Part shown: positions 1 through 8,098 of the stretch, piece by piece
Numbering within the stretch: position 1 is the stretch's first letter
Layout of the letters: every line of letters starts with the position of its first letter
NCBI GenBank assembly: GCA_964541305.1
Contig: CAZIPE010000009.1
Coordinates: 1-38,858 of the forward strand
From: CAZIPE01 sp964541305
GTDB taxonomy: Bacteria; Patescibacteriota; Saccharimonadia; Saccharimonadales; UBA7683
DNA length: 38,858 nt
Direction: 5' to 3'
Program-made: the position numbers and the translations under genes
Notes under the pieces: generated by a model
Seen by the model: only the letters and a program-made list of their open reading frames with translations
The model's database searches: none
Told to the model about the DNA's origin: nothing

Positions 1-1146
<1,146 letters not shown>

Positions 1147-1230
1147 AAGGTTTGATACTTCTCTTAGATATATTTACTTATCTCAAAGACCTCAAACATC
1201 AAAAAAATTTGACGTTGACGTTGCACAACT

Positions 1231-1245
1231 CAATTTTCAATGAGC
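1231..1245 (-). promoter_or_regulatory. boxA-like antitermination motif in the 16S leader
   Basis: In the roughly 150-nt leader between the rRNA promoter and 16S, the minus strand reads GCTCATTGAAAATTG, which resembles the boxA of Gram-positive rRNA leaders that recruits Nus factors. The match is by eye only and no boxB partner was identified. Confidence 0.35.
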
Positions 1246-1301
1246 TTTCTCCCTATTATTACTGTTCTCGCAGTTAAAAAGTCACAGAAAGACTGGGATA
1301 A

Positions 1302-1330
1302 ATTGTAGATAAACATACTCCTAAAGTCAA
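1302..1330 (-). promoter_or_regulatory. rRNA promoter (TTGACT-N17-TACAAT)
   Basis: The minus strand has -35 TTGACT (1325-1330), a 17-nt spacer and -10 TACAAT (1302-1307). This is one of the best sigma70-type matches in the window, as expected for an rRNA operon. The start point would be near 1295, giving a leader of about 150 nt. It lies just downstream of the gyrB-gyrA-DUF212 genes with no convincing terminator between, so read-through from them is possible. Confidence 0.8.
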
Positions 1331-1353
1331 GCGCTAGCAATAAACGTTGTATT

Positions 1354-1797
1354 TTATGTCACAATAAACACGAGTATCGGCACCACAATACCAATAAGCA
1401 TACCCACTGCTACCTCGTATGGCGTATGTCCATTTGACTGATGAATTATCATTGGCGGTATCTGTTTTTTGTATACCAACGGCAACAGGTTGCGCAGTGC
1501 CATTGCGTGCTCACCAACCGCATGTCGAACGTTGATGGCATCATACATCACTATCATTGCTAGAATGCAGGAAATGCCAAACTCAGGACTCTGCGTACCC
1601 GTACGATAGCCGATTACCGTACAGAGAGATACAATTATAGTAGTGTGGGCGCTTGGCATTCCACCCGAACGATAGATGTAGCGCCAATCCCAGTCCTTAT
1701 TATAAAAACCACGAATGAAAATCTTAGAAATTTGGGCAACAACCCAGGCGGTAAGCGGGATTACAAAGTAGGCATAGCTACTCAGCAGTGACCGCAT
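1354..1797 (-). CDS. DUF212 / YuiD-type divergent PAP2 membrane protein
   Basis: A small integral membrane protein of the DUF212 family, related to PAP2/vanadium haloperoxidases; the substrate is unknown and the usual guess is a lipid phosphate. The family signature SGGMPSAHT lies in the first third and GHTPYEV near the C-terminus, among about four hydrophobic segments. I chose the ATG at 1797 because AGAAGG sits just upstream; TTG 1821 and ATG 1818 are in-frame alternatives. Its start lies inside the 3' end of gyrA (20-nt overlap from 1797), so it is probably translated from the gyrA message by coupling. The full-length match to the family is good, but the biochemical role is not established. 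Confidence 0.85.
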   Translation of the reverse strand: MRSLLSSYAYFVIPLTAWVVAQISKIFIRGFYNKDWDWRYIYRSGGMPSAHTTIIVSLCTVIGYRTGTQSPEFGISCILAMIVMYDAINVRHAVGEHAMALRNLLPLVYKKQIPPMIIHQSNGHTPYEVAVGMLIGIVVPILVFIVT

Positions 1798-4306
1798 TGC
1801 CTTCTTCTCCCTCTTCATCAATAGTTTGATCTTTATTAGTCAGCGCCAATGAGGCAACACTATCTTCGCCGTTAAGTCGCATAATGCGTACACCCTGAGT
1901 TGTTCTACCGAGCGCAGGAATGTCTTTCATGCCAAGGCGAATAGTTTGCCCATTCGTCGAGATAATAATAACTTCTGGTGTTTCATCGGTCAGAGATTTT
2001 ACCGAAACAAGATTACCCGTCTTCGCATTCACAATGGCGGATCTGATACCAACACCCCCACGCTTATGGGGTGAGAACTGTGATATCTTTGTTCGTTTGC
2101 CATAGCCTTTTTCGCTTATGACGAAGATTGTTGAGTCCTCTTGTACGACATCCATTCCTACAACACTATCGCCAGGTCGTAATCGTATGCCTCTCACACC
2201 TCGTGCGGTGCGCCCCATGGGACGGACATCGTTTTCATGGAAGCGGATGGCCTGACCGAGTGATGTTGAAATAACAACTTCATTATCACCAGTAGTTGGA
2301 CGAATCCATTTTAACTCATCTCCATCATCAATTTTTATCGCAATCAAACCACTCGTTCGAATATTATTATAATCTTCGAGTTTGGTCTTCTTCACAGTTC
2401 CTTGTTTGGTTGTCATAAAGAAGAATCCAGCTTTTTGCTTAGTATCATGCTTGATAATCGCTGTTATTACCTCTTCAGGGTGAAGTTGTAATAAGTTAAC
2501 TACCGCAACACCTTTAGCATTGAGCCCCACCGCTGGTACTTCGTAGGTTTTAAGACGGAAGACGCGCCCCTTGTTCGTAAAGAACAATAAGAAGTCGTGA
2601 GTACTCGCCAGTATAAGATGCTCGATGACGTCTTCTTCTTTGGTAGCCATACCACGCTTACCCTTCCCGCCACGATTCTGACGACGATATTCACTGGCTA
2701 AGCTACGTTTGATATAATTTTCTGATGTAAGAGTTACAACTACCTGCTCCTCGGGTATCAGTTCTTCATCACTAAATTTACCGAGCTCATGAGGAATGAT
2801 TTGCGTGCGTCGATCATCGCCGTACTTCTCTTTCACCTCGAGTAATTCGTCCTTTACTATCTTGAGAATCTTCTTTTCATCAGCCAAAATTTCTTCTAAT
2901 TGAGCAATGAGCTTCTTTAGCTCAGCTAGCTCTTCTTCAATCTTCTTGCGCTCTAGACCTGCAAGACTTCTTAGTTGCATGGAAAGAATTGCTCGCGCCT
3001 GAATTTCAGACAACTTGAACTTCTTCATCAAGTTCGTCTGTGCCTCTTCGGTGGTCTGACTTGCTCGAATTGTGGCAATGACCTCATCGATATGATCGAG
3101 GGCAATCGAGAGCCCCTCTAAAATGTGTGCTCTGTCTTGAGCTTTTTTCAGCTCAAACTCAGTACGCCTACGGATAACTTTCTGGCGATGCTTGATATAT
3201 TCGCTGAGCATATCGTGTATACCCAAGACTTTCGGCTGAATTCCATCGATCAGAGCCAGCATATTGTAATGGAACATCGTCTGAAGCGGTGTATGTTTGA
3301 ACAGTTGATTAAGTACTTTCTTTGGGTAGGCATCCTTTTTCAAATCGATTACTATTTTTACCGTACCGCGAGCACTTTCATCTCTAAGGTCAGAGATACC
3401 CTGTAATTTCTTATCTTTTACAAGATCGGCAATTTTTTCAATAAGTGTTGCTTTATTTACTGCATAAGGTACCTCTGAAACAACGATCTGATGCCGGCCT
3501 TTTTTCGTTTCAATAATATCTGCAACAGCTCGTACCACAACACCACCGCGCCCACCTGCGTAGGCAGCTCTCAGCGACTCCTTACCATAGACAATTCCAC
3601 CCGTTGGGAAGTCTGGTCCTTTTACATGCTCGAGTAAATCATCTGTTGTAGCTTCAGGATTATCAATTAATACAACTGTGGCATCTACGAGTTCGCTCAG
3701 ATTATGGGGTGGGATATTAGTAGCCATACCAACGGCAATACCCATCTGACCGTTAAGGAGTAGGTTCGGTACTTTGGCCGGTAAAACAGATGGTTCGCGT
3801 TCGCTCCCGTCATAGTTATCTCTGAAGTCTACAGTGTTCTTTTCTAAATCGAACAACAGTTCTGCGCCGAGCTTGTCCATGCGAGCCTCGGTGTATCGAG
3901 AGGCAGCTGCAGGATCACCATCCATAGAACCAAAGTTACCCTGACCGTTGACCAGTGTGTACCTCATCTGCCAGTCCTGAGCTAAACGCACCATTGAATC
4001 GTATATTGCCATATCACCATGAGGGTGATACTTACCCATAACGTCACCTACGATACGAGCACTCTTTACGAACTTTGAACCAGGGCGCCAACCGTTCTTT
4101 TCCATGGCATATAAAATACGGCGATGTACTGGTTTTAGGCCATCCCGCACGTCGGGTAACGCTCGAGAAACAATCACACTCATGGAGTATTGAAGATACT
4201 TAGTCTCCATTTCGTCTTCAACACTATGCACTACCACTGTTTTGGAGTGACTATCGTTCATTGGTGGCGTAATAATTTCCTCTGTTGTTATATTCTCATC
4301 ATCCAT
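1778..4306 (-). CDS. gyrA: DNA gyrase subunit A
   Basis: The breakage-reunion subunit of gyrase, 842 aa, of ordinary length. The active-site tyrosine lies in SRYTEARM (Tyr138, equivalent to E. coli Tyr122). The wHTH/tower core is complete, with a coiled-coil stretch around residues 440-510, and the C-terminal beta-pinwheel carries a GyrA-box variant QNRGGKG. That box supports gyrase rather than topo IV. The tail is acidic. In the quinolone-resistance region the order is HPHGDMAIYD: Met99 stands where E. coli has Ser83, while Asp103 (E. coli Asp87) is kept. It follows gyrB by 9 nt in one operon. The start ATG at 4306 has AAGGGG upstream at suitable spacing. Confidence 0.97.
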   Translation of the reverse strand: MDDENITTEEIITPPMNDSHSKTVVVHSVEDEMETKYLQYSMSVIVSRALPDVRDGLKPVHRRILYAMEKNGWRPGSKFVKSARIVGDVMGKYHPHGDMAIYDSMVRLAQDWQMRYTLVNGQGNFGSMDGDPAAASRYTEARMDKLGAELLFDLEKNTVDFRDNYDGSEREPSVLPAKVPNLLLNGQMGIAVGMATNIPPHNLSELVDATVVLIDNPEATTDDLLEHVKGPDFPTGGIVYGKESLRAAYAGGRGGVVVRAVADIIETKKGRHQIVVSEVPYAVNKATLIEKIADLVKDKKLQGISDLRDESARGTVKIVIDLKKDAYPKKVLNQLFKHTPLQTMFHYNMLALIDGIQPKVLGIHDMLSEYIKHRQKVIRRRTEFELKKAQDRAHILEGLSIALDHIDEVIATIRASQTTEEAQTNLMKKFKLSEIQARAILSMQLRSLAGLERKKIEEELAELKKLIAQLEEILADEKKILKIVKDELLEVKEKYGDDRRTQIIPHELGKFSDEELIPEEQVVVTLTSENYIKRSLASEYRRQNRGGKGKRGMATKEEDVIEHLILASTHDFLLFFTNKGRVFRLKTYEVPAVGLNAKGVAVVNLLQLHPEEVITAIIKHDTKQKAGFFFMTTKQGTVKKTKLEDYNNIRTSGLIAIKIDDGDELKWIRPTTGDNEVVISTSLGQAIRFHENDVRPMGRTARGVRGIRLRPGDSVVGMDVVQEDSTIFVISEKGYGKRTKISQFSPHKRGGVGIRSAIVNAKTGNLVSVKSLTDETPEVIIISTNGQTIRLGMKDIPALGRTTQGVRIMRLNGEDSVASLALTNKDQTIDEEGEEGNAVTAE

Positions 4307-4315
4307 ATGTACCCC

Positions 4316-6340
4316 TTATATATCCAGATCTTCTGCATTAGCAAATTTAGCGCGCGACTGTATGAAGTTTTTGCGCAAATCAACTTCGCTACCCATAAGC
4401 TTGTTAAAGATTGCGTCTGCTTTTTCTGCATCTTTAACTTCAACACGCACCAATACCCTGTTGTCTGGATTCATGGTTGTCTCCCAGAGCTGATCGGCAT
4501 CCATTTCACCCAAACCCTTGTATCGTTGGATGCTAGCACCGAGTTGTTTTGCTTTTTGCTGGTCTTCGTTAATCGCCTCGTCATCTGAAACAGCAACGAT
4601 ACCAGCTGCAAGATCAGCATCTGCTTTTACCTTAGCTTTTTCTGCCTTTTGGAGTGCAATTTCTGCCATTATCTGTTCTTTATCTTCGTCGGTGTAAGCG
4701 TAGTGCTTAGTTTTACCTACAGTAATAGCATAGAGTGGTGGTTGGGCCATGAACAGGTGTCCGCCCTCAATCACTTCGCGCATATGACGGAAAAAGAACG
4801 TCAGTAGAAGCGTGCTAATGTGAGAGCCATCAACGTCAGCATCGGTCATGATGACAATGCGGTGATAACGGAGCCGCGAAATATCAAATTGTTCCCCAAT
4901 ACCCACACCAATTGCAGTAATGAGATTCTTGATTTCATTATTAGCAAACATCTTGTCAAGACGAGCTCGTTCAACGTTCAACACTTTACCTCTTAACGGT
5001 AAGATGGCCTGTGTTTTACTATCTCGGCCACTCTTGGCAGAACCACCAGCAGAATCTCCCTCTACAATGTAGAGCTCTGAGTCTGCGGGGTCTTTGCTTG
5101 AACAGTCAGCCAGCTTACCCGGTAGTGAGGTGCTATCAAGGGCGCCTTTTCTGATAACGTTATCACGTGCAGCCCTGGCGGCGGCACGAGCACGAGCTGA
5201 AAGTATTGCTTTACCAACAATCTTCTTAGCTACATTTGGATTTTCTTCAAAGTAGTACGACAGCCACTCATTCATGACCTGTTCAACGTAGCCACGCACT
5301 TCAGGGTTACCTAGTTTGTTCTTGGTCTGGCCCTCAAACTGAGGATCAGGGAGTTTGACCAAAATAACAGCGGTGATACCTTCACGGCAATCTTCACCAG
5401 ACAGATTCTCTTCTTTTTCTTTAAGAAGACTATTCTTGCGAGCGTAATCATTAATCACACGCGTAAGAGCCGCACGAAACCCTGTGAGGTGGGTTCCACC
5501 ATCGGGGTTTACGACGTTGTTAGCAAAAGTCTTAATAGTTTCAACATATGAATCGGTATACTGTAGTGCCACTTCAACCATACTATCTTCAACCTGACGC
5601 TCAACGTAGAATATATCCTCACCCACTGGTTCTTTGCCAAAATTAAGATGGCGGACATAGCTTTGAATACCACCTTCAAAGTAAAAAGCATATCGTTCGT
5701 TGGTACGCTCGTCAGTCAGACTAGCGCGGACACCCTTCGTAAGATAGCACTGGTGACGAAGATATTCGAGTACCCACTTGTAGTCAAACTCTACCGTTTC
5801 TTTAAAAATAGTTTCATCGGGATAGAACGTAATGGCTGTTCCGCTACCTGTTGATTTTCCAACAACAGATACTTCACCTGTTGGCGCACCTCTGACAAAT
5901 TCTTGTCGATAGAGCTTTCCATCTTTTCGAACTTCAGCAATCAGCTTATTAGAGAGTGCATTTACTACACTAGATCCGACACCATGAAGACCCGAAGACA
6001 CTTTATAGCCCCCACCGCCGAACTTACCCCCGGCATGTAAAACAGTTAGGACCGTTTCTAGAGTACTCTTGCCCGTTTTAGCGTGCTTATCAACTGGAAT
6101 ACCACGTCCATCATCACTTATGCGCACCCCGCCATCTGCAAGTATGACAATATCAACATGACTCGCAAAACCTGCAATTGCTTCATCAATACCGTTATCA
6201 GCAATTTCTTTTATGAGGTGATGAAGACCATCATAGCCGGTACTACCAATATACATACCCGGTCGCTTACGGACCGGTTCAAGCCCTTCAAGCACCTGAA
6301 TCTGACTGGCATCATATGCCTGCTCTTTTTGTTTGCTCAC
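4316..6340 (-). CDS. gyrB: DNA gyrase subunit B
   Basis: The ATPase subunit of gyrase. The GHKL domain shows the catalytic Glu in KEIADNGIDEA and the DDGRGIP loop. The TOPRIM domain shows EGDSAGGSAKSGRDS, PLRGKVLNVE and the metal-binding DADVDGSHI. The C-terminal part reads QRYKGLGEMDADQLWETTM. It is the short GyrB type but carries a Lys/Ala/Asp-rich insertion of about 40 residues just before that last motif. I prefer GTG 6340, because GGGAGAGAGG lies upstream of it and the mapped promoter leaves a leader of about 35 nt; GTG 6364 would add eight residues. It is first in the gyrB-gyrA-DUF212 operon. Confidence 0.97.
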   Translation of the reverse strand: MSKQKEQAYDASQIQVLEGLEPVRKRPGMYIGSTGYDGLHHLIKEIADNGIDEAIAGFASHVDIVILADGGVRISDDGRGIPVDKHAKTGKSTLETVLTVLHAGGKFGGGGYKVSSGLHGVGSSVVNALSNKLIAEVRKDGKLYRQEFVRGAPTGEVSVVGKSTGSGTAITFYPDETIFKETVEFDYKWVLEYLRHQCYLTKGVRASLTDERTNERYAFYFEGGIQSYVRHLNFGKEPVGEDIFYVERQVEDSMVEVALQYTDSYVETIKTFANNVVNPDGGTHLTGFRAALTRVINDYARKNSLLKEKEENLSGEDCREGITAVILVKLPDPQFEGQTKNKLGNPEVRGYVEQVMNEWLSYYFEENPNVAKKIVGKAILSARARAAARAARDNVIRKGALDSTSLPGKLADCSSKDPADSELYIVEGDSAGGSAKSGRDSKTQAILPLRGKVLNVERARLDKMFANNEIKNLITAIGVGIGEQFDISRLRYHRIVIMTDADVDGSHISTLLLTFFFRHMREVIEGGHLFMAQPPLYAITVGKTKHYAYTDEDKEQIMAEIALQKAEKAKVKADADLAAGIVAVSDDEAINEDQQKAKQLGASIQRYKGLGEMDADQLWETTMNPDNRVLVRVEVKDAEKADAIFNKLMGSEVDLRKNFIQSRAKFANAEDLDI

Positions 6341-6381
6341 GCTTATTGCTACCCTCTCTCCCACGTTTTAGCTTATGTACT

Positions 6382-6409
6382 AGTATACCAGTAATAAAAA
6401 TGTATTCAA
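6382..6409 (-). promoter_or_regulatory. gyrB promoter (TTGAAT-N16-TGG-TATACT)
   Basis: The minus strand has -35 TTGAAT (6404-6409) and an extended -10 TGG-TATACT (-10 at 6382-6387) with 16-nt spacing. It places the transcript start near 6375 and supports the internal GTG 6340 as the gyrB start, since that start then has room for its Shine-Dalgarno sequence. Confidence 0.7.
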
Positions 6410-6433
6410 CTACTTGCATGGACCCCTATATAT

Positions 6434-7690
6434 GTGATTAAATTGCTTTGGAAGTTCCCAAACAAAAAAGAAAAAACCAACATGTTTCGAAAATTAGTAT
6501 CAAATATCGCCTTTAGCCCCTCGTTAGTTTCCGAACTGAAACCGTATGCTGTGCGTGTTAATAAAGAACTGATAATTCGCAGGGTAAGCCTTCTCTGTAT
6601 GTCAGTAGCATTGATTATTCATCTGTTGGTGGTATTAATTCCTGCTAAACCGACACTCATTGCAAGTGGAAATGACATTATATTTGGTGGAGCCGACAAA
6701 ACGCCGTCTGGCATTATTGCGTCATTCACCGCAAACGCCGACAGCCAAGGAAGAACAGATATTGCACCAATATTCAATCATTATGGATTGTCTGAAGAAA
6801 ACATCAAAGAATACCGACTCGAGGAACTACGACCCAACAACGAAGACGACTACGTGATTACAGGAAGATTAGCGCGTGGAATTGATACAGAGGTTACTCA
6901 AACGGTTACTAATGGCCCCCTACTGTATCTACGCCCACTAGAGAGCGTTCAGGCACCAACACGATCCTCAGAAGCGATACGCATTGAAACAAGCCAAGGA
7001 ACGCGCTGGATACTGCTAGAGAGCGGTAATATTGTATTCAACCGAACCTCCGCACCTTCAACTAATAACGGTATTCAAAATACCGCGCCATGTCTCCCGT
7101 CTAGTAGTGCAATCAACTCATCTAGCTGTCTTGAACGAAGTGTAAAGGTGCGCAACATCACCTCTCGAATCAATGATGCGAATAACTCTAGTGCAAAACC
7201 TGGGGACACTATCGAATACACACTTTCTCTACAGAACAAGACCCAAAGCATCATAGAAAAACAGGTGCTCACAGAAAATGTTGAAGATATACTCGAGTAT
7301 AGCGACGTTATCGATGCGAGCGGTGCCTCGTTCCAAGAAAAGCCTGTAAAAAGCCTGTCTTGGCAACCAATTGATATCGCCCCCAACCAAACAGTATCTC
7401 GCACTATTTTGATAAAAGTGAAAAGTACGCTCCCCTCAACTCCAGCTTCGACATCCGACCCGCTCGCCTTCGATCAGAAACTCGCTCTTACCAACGGTAA
7501 TACAGTGGTAATTTCGCTCCCTGTTCGTGCCACAAAAGCAATTGAGCAAGCTATCGCTCAATTACCGATTTTCATTACGCCACTGAGCTTCGGTATTACC
7601 CTTTTCTTGTTCCTAATTACCCTGTACTTTTACCAAAGAGCTCGAATTATTGCCCAAGAGCTTGATGTGTTATTACAAGAATTTTTATAA
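6434..7690 (+). CDS. Bitopic membrane protein with an extracytoplasmic DUF11-like domain, function unknown
   Basis: I do not recognise a named family. The architecture has a basic N-terminus, a transmembrane helix around residues 50-72 (LLCMSVALIIHLLVVL), a long extracytoplasmic part and a second helix near the C-terminus (FITPLSFGITLFLFLITL) followed by a short tail. Residues about 245-370 look like an immunoglobulin-type DUF11 repeat: KPGDTIEYTLSLQN, then SWQPIDIAPNQTVSRTI. Two cysteines near residues 219 and 228 could form a disulfide outside. GTG 6434 is the longest start; ATG 6482 (MFRKLVSN) is equally possible, and neither has a clear SD. It is divergent from gyrB and 17 nt upstream of the next gene, probably in one operon. 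A surface or envelope role is inference. Confidence 0.7.
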   Translation: MIKLLWKFPNKKEKTNMFRKLVSNIAFSPSLVSELKPYAVRVNKELIIRRVSLLCMSVALIIHLLVVLIPAKPTLIASGNDIIFGGADKTPSGIIASFTANADSQGRTDIAPIFNHYGLSEENIKEYRLEELRPNNEDDYVITGRLARGIDTEVTQTVTNGPLLYLRPLESVQAPTRSSEAIRIETSQGTRWILLESGNIVFNRTSAPSTNNGIQNTAPCLPSSSAINSSSCLERSVKVRNITSRINDANNSSAKPGDTIEYTLSLQNKTQSIIEKQVLTENVEDILEYSDVIDASGASFQEKPVKSLSWQPIDIAPNQTVSRTILIKVKSTLPSTPASTSDPLAFDQKLALTNGNTVVISLPVRATKAIEQAIAQLPIFITPLSFGITLFLFLITLYFYQRARIIAQELDVLLQEFL

Positions 7691-7707
7691 CAAAGGAGCC
7701 CATGATC

Positions 7708-8079
7708 ATGAAGCAACAGAAAAAACCAACCCCACACAACACTCATTCGAGCGCAGATAAAGCTCATGGATTCAGAACAATCATGACTCATGTGTACAGA
7801 GATGTCAGTACGTTTGATCATGTTATGAGTCGTATCGTTCACCACCCGGTTGTTGAAAAAGTGAGCGACTTAATCGGCGCAACTGTTGCTCGCCCCTCTG
7901 GTCTTATTGGCGCGGCGTTAACTGGTAGCGTAGGATTATTGCTGATATATCTTACTGCTAAAAACATCGGGTACTCGCTTTCAGGTTTCGAAATGCCCCT
8001 ACTGCTCGTTATCGGCTTTATCTTCGGCCTATTTGTCGAGTGGTGCACCAAATCGCTTATACTGCTACGCTCTAAGTAG
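7708..8079 (+). CDS. Small two-TM membrane protein, function unknown
   Basis: A protein of 123 aa with a hydrophilic, His-rich first half (MTHVYRDVSTFDHVMSRIVHH) and two hydrophobic helices (LIGAALTGSVGLLLIYLTA and MPLLLVIGFIFGLFVEW), ending in a short basic tail. AAGGAG at 7693-7698 lies 9 nt before ATG 7708 and only 3 nt before ATG 7702, so 7708 is preferred. It follows the preceding membrane protein by 17 nt and is probably cotranscribed. Family membership is not recognised; I expect relatives within Saccharibacteria but cannot check. Confidence 0.7.
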   Translation: MKQQKKPTPHNTHSSADKAHGFRTIMTHVYRDVSTFDHVMSRIVHHPVVEKVSDLIGATVARPSGLIGAALTGSVGLLLIYLTAKNIGYSLSGFEMPLLLVIGFIFGLFVEWCTKSLILLRSK

Positions 8080-8098
8080 ATTCTCAATCTACAGCAGT
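8061..8098. terminator. Hairpin spanning both convergent stop codons
   Basis: GTAGATT (8076-8082), loop CTC and AATCTAC (8086-8092) form a perfect stem, with an outer ACTGCT/AGCAGT pairing (8061-8066 with 8093-8098). The TAG stops of the plus gene (8077-8079) and of the minus ATPase gene (8089-8091) both lie inside the inner stem. There is no U-run on either side, so it may act as an mRNA 3'-end stabiliser or a weak bidirectional terminator. Confidence 0.5.
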
